Shown here piece by piece: positions 17,424 through 25,833 of a stretch of DNA of 64,000 nucleotides. Each line of letters begins with the position of its first letter. Positions within the stretch are counted from its first letter, which is position 1. Origin of the DNA: Chloroflexota bacterium (GTDB lineage: Bacteria > Chloroflexota > Anaerolineae > Anaerolineales > UBA11579); contig JACPVG010000030.1 in NCBI GenBank assembly GCA_016191875.1, positions 18,936 through 82,935 on the forward strand, given 5' to 3'. The position numbers were made by a program, and so were the translations under genes. The notes beneath the pieces were generated by a model. It was given only the letters and a program-made list of their open reading frames with translations. It had not been told where the DNA came from and did not search any database.

Positions 17424-18286
17424 GGAACGGCGGGCACTCCAACGGCTATCTGGTCACGGGCTTGCTCATCGGTCTTGCTCTTGGGCTGGTCTATGCCTGG
17501 GTGCTTGTGCCGGTCGAACTGATCGATACATCCCCGCAAAGCCTGCGGGCGGACTTCCAGGACGACTACCGCGCCTTGGTGGCGGCGGCATTCGTTGCCA
17601 GCGGCGACTTGGGACGCGCCCGCGCCCGCCTGGCGCTGCTGAACGACCCAGACCCGGCCCGCACCCTGGCGATGCTCGCCCAGCGCACGCTGGCCGAAGG
17701 TGGCCCGGCTGATACCGCCCGCGCCCTCGGCCTGCTGGCGGCGGCGCTGGGAAGCGGAGGGCTTCCCCCCGAGGCGACCAGTCATGAAACGCCCCCGCCG
17801 GAGACGCCCGGCGCGGCGACGGCGGCCGCCACCCCTTCGGCCACCCTGGACGCGCCCGCCAGCGGTACGCCGGATGCAGGCCCGACCGGGCGGCCGACCC
17901 GCACGGTGACGCCCACGCCGACCCGCACCCCCACGCCCACCCAGGGGCCGCCTTTCCAATTGCAGGAGCGCGCCCCGGTCTGCGACCCGAACCTGGACCC
18001 GGCGCTGATCCAGGTCTTCGTCTTCGATGCCGCCGGCGCGCCGGTGCCCGGGGTGGAGGTGTTGGTGACCTGGGCGGGCGGACAGGATACGTTCTTTACC
18101 GGCCTTAAGCCGGAATTCGGTTTGGGATACGCCGATTTCCAGATGAGCGCGGGGGTCGTGTACACGCTCCAACTGGCGGCCGGGGGCGACCCGGTTCCCA
18201 ATCTGTCGCCTTCTAGCGACTGCCCTCCGGCGGAAGACGGCCGTGCGGTTCCGGGCTCGTGGCGGTTGGTTTTCAGACAGCCGTAG
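17420..18286 (+). CDS. Membrane-anchored protein with extracytoplasmic domain, paralogue of the previous gene
   Basis: 288 aa, start overlapping the previous stop as ATGA. An N-terminal TM (YLVTGLLIGLALGLVYAWVLV) is followed by the shared ADFQDDYRALVAAAF helical block and a long Thr/Pro/Ala linker with repeated TPTPTRTPTPT. The C-terminal 100 residues have Cys at VCDPNL and SDCPP and look like a small carboxypeptidase-regulatory or Ig-like beta domain (FDAAGAPVPGVEVLVTWAGG). It is probably outside the membrane. No enzyme motif is visible. Confidence 0.65.
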   Translation: MRNGGHSNGYLVTGLLIGLALGLVYAWVLVPVELIDTSPQSLRADFQDDYRALVAAAFVASGDLGRARARLALLNDPDPARTLAMLAQRTLAEGGPADTARALGLLAAALGSGGLPPEATSHETPPPETPGAATAAATPSATLDAPASGTPDAGPTGRPTRTVTPTPTRTPTPTQGPPFQLQERAPVCDPNLDPALIQVFVFDAAGAPVPGVEVLVTWAGGQDTFFTGLKPEFGLGYADFQMSAGVVYTLQLAAGGDPVPNLSPSSDCPPAEDGRAVPGSWRLVFRQP

Positions 18287-18335
18287 ACCCCAAAAACGCC
18301 AGATTCGTCGCAAAAATGCCCCCGAAATCGTTTTC

Positions 18336-18361
18336 TGGGGCAGGTTCGGCCCTGTTTTTCT
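18336..18361 (+). terminator. Possible weak terminator before the GHKL ATPase gene
   Basis: GGGGC, a 7-nt loop and GCCCT followed by GTTTTTC form a short stem with one G-U pair. The whole 18287-18426 gap is T-rich compared with its surroundings and also holds TAAAAT, a candidate -10 for the ATPase gene. Confidence 0.4.
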
Positions 18362-18426
18362 TTGCGCTAAACCCCTCATTTCCCCTAAAATTAAGCCAAC
18401 AGCCGCATAGGATAGGAATTGAAGGT

Positions 18427-20346
18427 ATGCCCACGAAAACCGCCCGGCGTCTGGAGTATCACGACCGTTTCGCCTTGCAGCAGGCCGACCAGGCCATTCG
18501 CAAGGATGTGCTGCGCGCTCTGGTCGAGCTCGTCACGAACAGCAACGACTCATACGGCCGCTTTGAAGCCCACGGCAAGCCCGCGGATGGGCGCATCATC
18601 ATCGAGATCCGGCGTAAAGTGAAAGACGCCGAGATACGGGTGCGCGACTTCGCTGAAGGCATGGATACCGCCATCATGAACGAGGCAGTGGGCACCTACG
18701 GCGCGCCCACCAGCGGCTTCTTGCAGGGCGAGAGTGTGCGCGGCCTGTGGGGGCGCGGCCTCAAGGATGCTTTCTATGGCCTGGGGCACGGTCGGGTGAT
18801 GTCCATCCGCAATGGGTACTATTATGAAGCCGCGCTCTTCACCCAGGATGGCGCGCCGATGTACGATCCTCCCGATGAAGGCCAACCGGTCACGGATGAT
18901 CTGCGCCAGGACCTGCAAATCCCTGAAGGCAATGGGACCGTGCTGGAGATCGTCATCTCCCGCACTGACGTATCCGTGCCGCTGATCGACACGCTGCGAT
19001 TCAAGCTGCAGCAGCACTTCGAGTTGCGCACCATCATGAACACCCGCCGTCGCCAGGTCATCCTGCGCGAGATGGACCGTTACAACCGGGTCAAGCAGGA
19101 ATACCCGCTTTCGTACACTCCGCCCACGGGCATCCGCATCTACAACGAGGCCTTCTACGTGCCGGGCACGCCTGCCCTGGTTCACCTGGAAGTACACCGC
19201 TCGGATGAGCCGCTCACCACCGTCTCCGAAGTAGGCGATTACGCCGATGGCGGACTGTTGGTGTTGAGCAAGCGGGTGGTCATGGCGCTCACTCTGCTGA
19301 AATACGGGCATAGCGAACACGCCACGCGGGTCTACGGTTCCATTACCTGCGATTACCTGCACGACCTGCTCCAGAAGGAAGAAACCGAGCCGATCTTGAG
19401 TGCCACACGCGACGGCCTGAACTGGGACCACACGTTCATGAAGGCCCTGCGCACCGAGGTGGAGGCCAAGCTGGAGCCGCTCATCCAGGCCGAACGGCGG
19501 CTGGCGCAACAACAGCGGGCGGTGGTGCTGGATAAGCGCCTGCGCAAGCGTTTCACCAGCGCGCTCAAGCGCCTCAATTCCATCGCCAGCGAAGTGCTGG
19601 TGGGGCCGCGCAGCGCCAAGACGCTCTCGCGACCGGATATCCCCTTCAACGGGTTCGGGTTCGTCAAGGAGTTCATTTCCATCCAAAACGGCCGCGCGGC
19701 CGGGTTGACGGTGCGCGCTAAATTCAGCGGCGACCTGCGGCCGGGCCACATCGTAGAAGTGGTCTCTGAACATCCGCGGGTGCGGGTGGTGACGCCCTAT
19801 GTGGAACTGGCCGCCCGCAAAGACTACCCGGAGATCGGCGAGGCGCGCATTCAGGTGGAGGGCATGCAGGTTGGCGCCGAGGGCGTGGTGAGCGCACGCG
19901 TCAACGGTCGTCGCGCCGAGGCGCTGGTCAAGGTGGTTTCGCGCCCGGCCGAGGAGGAAAGCAGTGGGCCGCGCAGCTTCATTACGGATATCGAATTCAA
20001 CCCCAGCGGGGATCCGCGCCAACGGGCGGCCTTCGACCGCGAGACGGCGCGCATCATCATCGCCACGCGCGCACCCTCGGTGGCGCAGTACCTGGGGCTG
20101 GACGGCTCGGGCGTGACCACCCCGCAGGGCCAGGTGCTGCTGGCGGAACTGGTGACCGAAGTGCTATGCCGCGAGATCGCCCGGGTGGGCGTGCAGAACG
20201 GCAAACTGCCCGCTTTCCATGAATCCATGGAGGCCAGCATTCAGGCGCATGTGCAGCGCCTGGAGCATGAATTCGCCCATGAGATTCATGCCTATTTCGT
20301 GGATCCGCAATACCGGCGCGAGGTGGGGCAGGGTGAGGGGGATTGA
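18427..20346 (+). CDS. Orphan GHKL-type (histidine kinase/Hsp90/MORC-like) ATPase
   Basis: 639 aa from the ATG at 18427 with GAATTGAAGG as SD; the frame upstream is T-rich and not protein-like. The Bergerat fold is intact: N box ALVELVTNSNDSYG (catalytic Glu, Mg-binding Asn, Asp), G1 box VRDFAEGMD and G2 box GLWGRGLKDAFYGLG. There is no histidine-kinase DHp domain, no gyrase or MutL signature and no TM. The middle contains a transducer-like segment and a beta-rich module (AARKDYPEIGEARIQVEGMQ). The C-terminal helices (HVQRLEHEFAHEIHAYFV) may dimerise. This suggests a stand-alone gated clamp ATPase. Its neighbours are unrelated, so the role, possibly in DNA metabolism or defence, is open. Confidence 0.75.
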   Translation: MPTKTARRLEYHDRFALQQADQAIRKDVLRALVELVTNSNDSYGRFEAHGKPADGRIIIEIRRKVKDAEIRVRDFAEGMDTAIMNEAVGTYGAPTSGFLQGESVRGLWGRGLKDAFYGLGHGRVMSIRNGYYYEAALFTQDGAPMYDPPDEGQPVTDDLRQDLQIPEGNGTVLEIVISRTDVSVPLIDTLRFKLQQHFELRTIMNTRRRQVILREMDRYNRVKQEYPLSYTPPTGIRIYNEAFYVPGTPALVHLEVHRSDEPLTTVSEVGDYADGGLLVLSKRVVMALTLLKYGHSEHATRVYGSITCDYLHDLLQKEETEPILSATRDGLNWDHTFMKALRTEVEAKLEPLIQAERRLAQQQRAVVLDKRLRKRFTSALKRLNSIASEVLVGPRSAKTLSRPDIPFNGFGFVKEFISIQNGRAAGLTVRAKFSGDLRPGHIVEVVSEHPRVRVVTPYVELAARKDYPEIGEARIQVEGMQVGAEGVVSARVNGRRAEALVKVVSRPAEEESSGPRSFITDIEFNPSGDPRQRAAFDRETARIIIATRAPSVAQYLGLDGSGVTTPQGQVLLAELVTEVLCREIARVGVQNGKLPAFHESMEASIQAHVQRLEHEFAHEIHAYFVDPQYRREVGQGEGD

Positions 20347-20348
20347 GC

Positions 20349-20404
20349 TATTGGCCGTTTGGGCGCACTGTTATTTCTAATCACTTACGGCCAACTACAC
20401 AGTA
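20349..20404 (-). repeat. 50-bp palindromic dispersed repeat, copy 2
   Basis: On the minus strand this repeats 7042-7091 with a few G-to-A transitions; similarity continues a few bases into TACACAGTA. It lies between the stop of the GHKL ATPase and the 3' end of the convergent Ser/Thr kinase. The outer arm is imperfect (TATTGGCCGT against ACGGCCAACTA). Confidence 0.8.
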
Positions 20405-20419
20405 GCCGGCATTGCGGGT

Positions 20420-22135
20420 TTATTGCCCCGTGGCGATGTAGATGTTGTAATTCACGGCCTGGGCGAGCACATCCGCGGCCTGGCGGATGGCGTCGAGGTC
20501 CAGTTTCTCGCGCGCGCCGTAGACGTACACGCCGACCAGAAGGTTATAAGTCGTGAATTGGATGCTCACTCCGTAATCGCAGTATTGTTCGTCGTCGGTC
20601 ACCTGAATGTCGCCATTCGTGCCCAGGGCCGTGTACGGTTGGGCCAGACTCCAGAAATCGCTCAACAGGCTGCGGGCGAAATCCGTGTGTTCTTGGGCCG
20701 CGTGGTTGTCGCGATGCTGAATCAGGGTAACCCCCGCCAGCGTATACCCGCTGGGCGAACTGCAGCCATCAGGGTCGGCGAACTGGGCGTAGTAGCTCGT
20801 CTGGCGGCCGATCTCGTCCAGCCGGGCGGCGATCTCTTCCGGGCTGGCGAACATCTGCGGGGCCAGTTCGCGTTGGTAGTAGATCTCGCCCACCTGGGCG
20901 TTGCTGGACGAACCGGCGGAATCGAACGGCAGACCCCCGGGGATGTATTCGGGCCCCGGAATCAGGCCGGCCAAGTCGCCGGTGAACAACGCTTCAGCGG
21001 TGGGAGATGGCGGCGCGGGCGTGAAGCTGGCGGTGGGGCTGGGCGAGGCAAAGCCCGGCAGGCCGAAACTGGCGAAATAGCCCAACCCGGCGGCCGACAC
21101 ACCCGCCACCAGGCATAGCCCGCCCAGGATGACGACCGCGATGCCGAGGCGCAGCCAGGGCGACTTTCGTTGAGGCGCGGGCGCGGCGGTCGGAGCCGGT
21201 GTGGCTGGCGGGACGACAGGCAATGGGGCGGGCTTCCGAACTGTCGATTCGGCGGGGGACGGCTGGTCGCCAGCCTCTGCGGCGACGGTCTCTGTGCGGG
21301 GGGCTTCGAGCGCGGCGGGGCCGCCGGACAACGCGCTGGTCAGCGTGGTGGCGAACTCGCCGGTGTCGTCGAAGCGATCTTCGGGTTTCTTGGCCAGGGC
21401 GCGGGTGAGCGCGGGTTCCACGCCGCTTGGCAGGCCGTGGGAGCTGGCTTCCAGTTCGGGCACCGGGTCGAGGATGTGCTGCATCATCACCTTGGCGGGG
21501 GTATCGGCCTGGTACGGCTTGCGGCCGGTGAGCATTTCAAAGACGATGATGGCGAGCGAGTACTGGTCGCTGCGGCCGTCCACTTCGCGGTCGCCCTGCA
21601 CCTGTTCGGGACTCATATAGGCAGGCGTGCCGACCATCATGCCGCCGGTGAGATTGACGGTTGCCTCCGCCCAGCGGGCGATGCCGAAATCGGCAAGGTA
21701 GGCTTTGCCGTCTTCGTCGAAGAGAATGTTGCCGGGCTTCAGGTCGCGGTGGACGATACCGTGGCTGTGGGCCTTATCCAGGGCGGCAGCCAGGCGCTGG
21801 ATGATCTCGGCGGTCTCGCTCGTGGCGAGGGGCCCGCGTTCCAGGCGTTGGGCCAGTGAACCGCCTTTCATGTAGCGCATGACCAGGTAGAGCTGGCCGT
21901 CCTGTTCGCCGTAATCATAGACCGGTACGATGGCGTTGTGTTCCAGTCTGGCGATGGTCTTGGCCTCGCGCTCGAAGCGCGCCCGGAAAAGGGGGTCGTG
22001 CAGGAATTCGCGCGGCAGGACCTTAATGGCGACCGTCCGGTCGAAGGAGGGATCTTCGGCGAGGTAAACCGTCGCCATCCCGCCGCGCCCCAGTTCTTCG
22101 CGCAGTTGGTAACGGCCAAAGTTGGGTGTGTCCAT
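20420..22135 (-). CDS. Membrane Ser/Thr protein kinase
   Basis: 571 aa from the ATG at 22135 (MDTPNFGRYQL). The kinase domain is complete: GRGGMATVYLAED glycine loop, VAIKVL Lys, HRDLKPGNILF catalytic loop, LADFGIARW and GTPAYMSPEQ. After about 330 residues a Pro/Ala linker leads to one TM (LGIAVVILGGLCLVAGVSAA) and an outer domain of about 190 residues without PASTA repeats. That domain ends in YNLLVGVYVYGAREKLDLD; its ligand is unknown. A TACAAT hexamer lies upstream near 22176. It is a Hanks-type sensor kinase whose targets cannot be deduced. Confidence 0.92.
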   Translation of the reverse strand: MDTPNFGRYQLREELGRGGMATVYLAEDPSFDRTVAIKVLPREFLHDPLFRARFEREAKTIARLEHNAIVPVYDYGEQDGQLYLVMRYMKGGSLAQRLERGPLATSETAEIIQRLAAALDKAHSHGIVHRDLKPGNILFDEDGKAYLADFGIARWAEATVNLTGGMMVGTPAYMSPEQVQGDREVDGRSDQYSLAIIVFEMLTGRKPYQADTPAKVMMQHILDPVPELEASSHGLPSGVEPALTRALAKKPEDRFDDTGEFATTLTSALSGGPAALEAPRTETVAAEAGDQPSPAESTVRKPAPLPVVPPATPAPTAAPAPQRKSPWLRLGIAVVILGGLCLVAGVSAAGLGYFASFGLPGFASPSPTASFTPAPPSPTAEALFTGDLAGLIPGPEYIPGGLPFDSAGSSSNAQVGEIYYQRELAPQMFASPEEIAARLDEIGRQTSYYAQFADPDGCSSPSGYTLAGVTLIQHRDNHAAQEHTDFARSLLSDFWSLAQPYTALGTNGDIQVTDDEQYCDYGVSIQFTTYNLLVGVYVYGAREKLDLDAIRQAADVLAQAVNYNIYIATGQ

Positions 22136-22202
22136 ATCTGCCCTTTGGGAAAGATGAGTCTGTTTTGTTCGCTTCATTGTACATGCAGAAAGGCATGAAT
22201 GC

Positions 22203-22236
22203 AAAAAAGATGGCAGCATCCAAAGATGCTGCCATC
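22203..22236 (-). terminator. Intrinsic terminator of the ogt gene
   Basis: A perfect 12-bp stem GATGGCAGCATC / GATGCTGCCATC (22209-22220, 22225-22236) with a 4-nt loop is followed on the minus strand by TTTTTT. Confidence 0.93.
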
Positions 22237-22267
22237 TCTGCCCGACGAGCGGCTGTGCCGCGGAGAT

Positions 22268-22786
22268 TCAGTTCAGCAACGCGCCTTCCATCTTGAGCAG
22301 GCGGGCCTTGGTGGCGATGCCGCCCATGCCGCCGTAGCCGACCAGTTTGCCGTCGCTGCCGATCACGCGGTGGCAGGGGATGACCAGTGGGATGGGATTG
22401 GTGGCGTTCACCCGGCCGACGGCGCGGGCCGCCTCCGGTTCGCCCACCTCGGCGGCGATGTCTCCGTAGGTGGCGGTCTGGCCGTAGGGGATGGCGATGA
22501 CGGCGGCGCGCACTGCGCGCTGGAAGTTGGTCATTCCCTGCCAGTCGATGGTCAGGTCGAAGGCGCGGCGCAAGCCGTTGAGATAGGCGGAGACTTGCAG
22601 GAGAGCATCCCTGGCGCGGACCGGGTCATGAACCGGCGAAACTGGACCACGCCGCCGGATGGCGTGCAGGAAAGCGGCTTCGGCCACGCCGAACTCCACC
22701 GCCCACAAGCCGTTGGCGGAGACGGCGGCCCACAGCGCGCCGAGCGGGGAGGGGGTCGAGTTGTAGTAGACAATCGTAGGTGTCAT
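22268..22786 (-). CDS. ogt: Methylated-DNA--protein-cysteine methyltransferase
   Basis: 172 aa from the ATG at 22786 (MTPTIVYYNS), with AAGGAA upstream. The active-site motif IPCHRVIGSDG carries the acceptor Cys; TNFQRAVRAAVIAIPYGQTATYGDIA and the downstream GYGGMGGIATKARLLKMEG complete the DNA-binding and Asn-hinge-like regions. It removes O6-alkyl groups from guanine by suicide transfer. It stands as a single gene, with a strong terminator after it and the terminator of the ABC operon before it. A second ATG 8 nt upstream is out of frame. Confidence 0.95.
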   Translation of the reverse strand: MTPTIVYYNSTPSPLGALWAAVSANGLWAVEFGVAEAAFLHAIRRRGPVSPVHDPVRARDALLQVSAYLNGLRRAFDLTIDWQGMTNFQRAVRAAVIAIPYGQTATYGDIAAEVGEPEAARAVGRVNATNPIPLVIPCHRVIGSDGKLVGYGGMGGIATKARLLKMEGALLN

Positions 22787-22867
22787 TGCACATTTCCTTG
22801 ATGGGTTGTTGGCATCCAATGAAACCCCGCCAGGCGGAATCTGTGAGACGCGCGGTGGCGTCGCCAA

Positions 22868-22904
22868 ACAAAAACCTCCGATTTCTGGAAGAAACCGGAA
22901 GTTT
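22868..22904 (-). terminator. Terminator of the ABC-2 exporter operon
   Basis: AAACTTCCGGTTTC and GAAATCGGAGGTTT on the minus strand form a 14-bp stem with two G-U pairs, followed by TTTTTG. It lies about 30 nt past the last permease gene. Confidence 0.85.
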
Positions 22905-22933
22905 GGGTGAAACAGCGCACTTTCAATTGCCTG

Positions 22934-23830
22934 CTAATAATTCGTCACCCGGTCGATGTAGCCCAACTCGCGCGCCCGGTAGTCGCAATAACGGTACGTG
23001 AGGAATGCCGCCAGGCCGATAACGGCGGTGGTGGCAAGCAGGATGCCTATGAGTTCCATGTTGCTGAATCCGGCCAGGGTCGGGAACGCTCGCGCCACAT
23101 CGCCGATCAGCGCCCGGCGCATCAGTTCCAGCCAATAGGTGAGCGGCATGGCATAGCCCACCGGCCGCAGCCAAGCCGGCAGCACTTCCAGCGGGAAGAT
23201 GGCCCCGCTGAAGAGGAACAGCGCCCCGGCCACTGCCTCGCCCAGAAACCAGACGTGGTTGACGATGACCATGGTGATGCTGCCGAGCAGCAGACCCATG
23301 AAGCCGAGCATCAGCACGCCCAGACCGAGGCTGACGAAGAACAGACCCCAGTCGGCGGCGTAGATGTTCAGGGGGACGTTGAGGAACAGCACGCCGAAGG
23401 CGATAGTGATGAACACCGAGATGCTGCCGGTGAGGAAGCGCGCCACGCCCCGGCCGAGCAGGTAGGTGGGGTAGTGCAGCGGAGCGATGTACATATACTT
23501 CAACATACGGTAGTGCTCGCGATCTTCGATGACCGCCCACGAGATGCCGGCCATGATGGCGCCCACGTAGATGTAGAAGGCGTTGCCCAGGTAGATGTAG
23601 GGAAAGACGGGGTTCTCAAATGCGCCTTTGGTGATGACGCTGTACATCACCACTAGGATGGCGGCTGAGGAGATGGGCTTGATGACCGAGTAGATGGCGA
23701 ACACGAAGGGGTCGGCCCAGTTGCTTTCGATCTGCCAGCCGAGCCAGGCAGCGAAGCGGAAGGTGCGCGGCAGCCAGCCGGGGTTCTGGGGGATGAGGCT
23801 ATGTTTGTAGGCGCTGGTTTTTGTAGTCAT
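22934..23830 (-). CDS. ABC-2 type transporter permease (second subunit)
   Basis: 298 aa with about six hydrophobic helices (PISSAAILVVMYSVI, YIYVGAIMAGISWAVI, SLGLGVLMLGFMGLLLG, AGALFLFSGAIFPLEVLP). The last of these, with FSGAIFPLEVLPAWLRP, is the typical ABC-2 signature. GGAGAAC precedes the ATG. It is the third gene of an ATPase-permease-permease operon and lies 14 nt after the first permease. The complex probably exports a lipid, polysaccharide or drug; the substrate cannot be read from sequence. Confidence 0.88.
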   Translation of the reverse strand: MTTKTSAYKHSLIPQNPGWLPRTFRFAAWLGWQIESNWADPFVFAIYSVIKPISSAAILVVMYSVITKGAFENPVFPYIYLGNAFYIYVGAIMAGISWAVIEDREHYRMLKYMYIAPLHYPTYLLGRGVARFLTGSISVFITIAFGVLFLNVPLNIYAADWGLFFVSLGLGVLMLGFMGLLLGSITMVIVNHVWFLGEAVAGALFLFSGAIFPLEVLPAWLRPVGYAMPLTYWLELMRRALIGDVARAFPTLAGFSNMELIGILLATTAVIGLAAFLTYRYCDYRARELGYIDRVTNY

Positions 23831-23843
23831 GTTAGTTCTCCGT

Positions 23844-24701
23844 TCAGCGGCGGCTTTCGGTCAGCCGGCCCTCGGCGATGGCCAGCCGCTCCATCTTGTC
23901 CAGCAGCAGCTTGGCCCCGGCGAGGAAAACAACCGATAGGACGGCGAGGATGCCAATCTCGGTCGGGACGGCCAGGAAGGGCGGGAAGGAGCCGGCCGGG
24001 AACACCAGCTGGCGCATGGCATCCAACCCCAGGCTGAGCGGAACGATCGAAGCGCCAGCCGCCACCCAGAAATTCAGGCTGCGCAGGGGGAAGTAGAACC
24101 CGGAAGCCAGGTAGATCGGTTCCTGAGCCAGGTTGGAGATGTGCCAGGCCTCGCGGCCCAGCAACAGGAATATCGAGGAAGTCATCATCCCCATGCCATA
24201 GAGGGCCACCATGGTAAGTGAGAAGACGGCGAACAACTGCAGGTAGGACGTCACCTGGAAATCCACGCCGAAGACCAGCATGCCGATGATGGTGATGACC
24301 AGCGCCCGCTGCAACGTGGCGAACAGGCCTCCCAGAGCCATGCCCAGCAGGATGGCCATCAGCGAGTTGGGGGCCATGATGTACAGGCCCAGGTTGCCGC
24401 TTTCTTTCTCCCAATAAAGCTGGCTGCCCATGCTCCACAGGACGTTGAGCCAGAAGGCGGTCATCGCCCCGCCCATCACTACAAATCCAACGTAGACCTC
24501 GGGGGCCTGGATGGCGCGGTAGACGAAGACGTAGGACGACACCCCCAGCACCGGTAGGAAGATATCGAAGAAGAACCACGAACGCTCGCGCAGCAGGCCA
24601 ACCACGCGCGGGTAGGAGCGGCCGATGACGGTCATGATGAACAGCCGCCAACCGGTGACCTTGATGGCTCGGCGGGTGAGTACCCCGGTATCAGTCGCCA
24701 C
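23844..24701 (-). CDS. ABC-2 type transporter permease (first subunit)
   Basis: 285 aa from a GTG at 24701 that overlaps the end of the ATPase gene by 11 nt; GGAGGTGGAG serves as SD. Six membrane helices are apparent, with SWFFFDIFLPVLGVSSYVF, SLMAILLGMALGGLFATL and EPIYLASGFYFPLRSL. It pairs with the next gene as a heterodimeric permease, since both lack an ATPase domain and share one ATPase. Substrate unknown. Confidence 0.88.
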   Translation of the reverse strand: MATDTGVLTRRAIKVTGWRLFIMTVIGRSYPRVVGLLRERSWFFFDIFLPVLGVSSYVFVYRAIQAPEVYVGFVVMGGAMTAFWLNVLWSMGSQLYWEKESGNLGLYIMAPNSLMAILLGMALGGLFATLQRALVITIIGMLVFGVDFQVTSYLQLFAVFSLTMVALYGMGMMTSSIFLLLGREAWHISNLAQEPIYLASGFYFPLRSLNFWVAAGASIVPLSLGLDAMRQLVFPAGSFPPFLAVPTEIGILAVLSVVFLAGAKLLLDKMERLAIAEGRLTESRR

Positions 24702-25695
24702 TTTTCTCCACCTCCGCCATGCTCTTGCCGGTCAGGCTGACGAACACGTCTTCGAGCGTGGGCTCGCGCTTCTGCAAATTCAGGATGTGGATGTCCTGCT
24801 GGGTCATCGTATTGACCACCGCGCCCAGAGCATCTTCTTCGGCGAGGATGAACTCCAGCGTCGAGGAACCATCCTTGGCCTCGTGGGTCACCTTGCGCAC
24901 CCCGCTCAGACGTTCAAACACGCCCGCCCCGGCGCCGTTGAGCGGGCTGACCTCCATGCGGAAGATGGCGTCCTTCTGGAGATCGCGTTTGAGGCGGGCC
25001 GGCGTGTCGCAGGCCAGCACCTGGCCGTTGTTGATGATGGCGACCCGGTCACAAAGTTCGTCGGCTTCCACCATGTAGTGAGTGGTAAGGAGTAGGGTCT
25101 TGCCTTCGTTCTGGTCCACCCATGAACGGATGAAGCGGCGCACGTCGCGCGAAGCGCCCACGTCCAGGCCGAGGGTGGGCTCGTCGAGGAACAGCACTTC
25201 CGGGTCGGTCAGGAAGCCGCGCACGATGTTCATCTTCTGGCGCAGGCCGGTGCTCAGGTCGGAAGACTTGGTGTTGAGCCGGTCGCCGAGGCCGACGACC
25301 TCGAGCAGGTCTTTGATGCGCTGGTTGGCGACCTGCGAGGGGATGCCGTAGAACTGGGCGAACATCCAGAGGTTCTCGCGCACGGTCAGCAGGCCGTAGC
25401 CGGAGGACTCGCCGCCGGAGACCATGTTGATGAGCGGCCGGACGCGGTCCGGATCGGTGGAGAGGTTGTGGCCTGCCACCCAGGCTTCGCCGGAGGAGGG
25501 CGCCAGCAGGGTGGTGAGGATCTTGATCAGGGTGGTCTTACCGGCGCCGTTTGGGCCGAGCAGGCCAAACAGCTCGCCCTGCTTCACCTCAAGGTCCACG
25601 TCCTTCAGGGCGATCAGTTCCTTGGGTTCAGTTTTCTTACCGCCGCGCAGTTTGTAGATGCGGCTGAGTTTCTTGGTGAAAATGGCTTGCTGCAT
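24691..25695 (-). CDS. ABC transporter ATP-binding protein (ABC-2 / DrrA-like)
   Basis: 334 aa from the ATG at 25695, chosen because GAGGAG lies 4 nt upstream; a GTG 15 nt earlier is possible. Walker A is GLLGPNGAGKTTLIK, the Q loop follows, the signature is DLSTGLRQKMNI, Walker B is VLFLDEPTLGLD, and the switch His is in LLTTHYMVEAD. The C-terminal 90 residues match the regulatory tail of DrrA/NatA-type exporters. It is the first gene of the three-gene operon. A possible 20-aa leader peptide with an ideal SD lies 76 nt upstream. Confidence 0.93.
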   Translation of the reverse strand: MQQAIFTKKLSRIYKLRGGKKTEPKELIALKDVDLEVKQGELFGLLGPNGAGKTTLIKILTTLLAPSSGEAWVAGHNLSTDPDRVRPLINMVSGGESSGYGLLTVRENLWMFAQFYGIPSQVANQRIKDLLEVVGLGDRLNTKSSDLSTGLRQKMNIVRGFLTDPEVLFLDEPTLGLDVGASRDVRRFIRSWVDQNEGKTLLLTTHYMVEADELCDRVAIINNGQVLACDTPARLKRDLQKDAIFRMEVSPLNGAGAGVFERLSGVRKVTHEAKDGSSTLEFILAEEDALGAVVNTMTQQDIHILNLQKREPTLEDVFVSLTGKSMAEVEKSGD

Positions 25696-25770
25696 GGTCT
25701 CCTCGTTCACTTTCGGCGATTCTTACAAAACTGTTGGTGGATTGGGGGAGTTTCGTATGGTAATCGTAGG

Positions 25771-25833
25771 TTAACCGTCAAGCACAATCGGGCGCCCAGG
25801 ACTAAACTTACGCTTGAGTAAAGGGCTAAACAC
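25771..25833 (-). CDS. Candidate 20-aa leader peptide upstream of the ABC exporter operon
   Basis: AAGGAGGAG at 25841-25849 lies 7 nt before a GTG that opens a 20-codon frame (MFSPLLKRKFSPGRPIVLDG) ending in TAA, 76 nt before the ABC ATPase start. A perfect 11-bp hairpin lies immediately upstream of the SD. The SD is among the strongest in the window for so short a frame. No family was recognised; it could be a regulatory leader or a chance frame. Confidence 0.35.
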   Translation of the reverse strand: MFSPLLKRKFSPGRPIVLDG

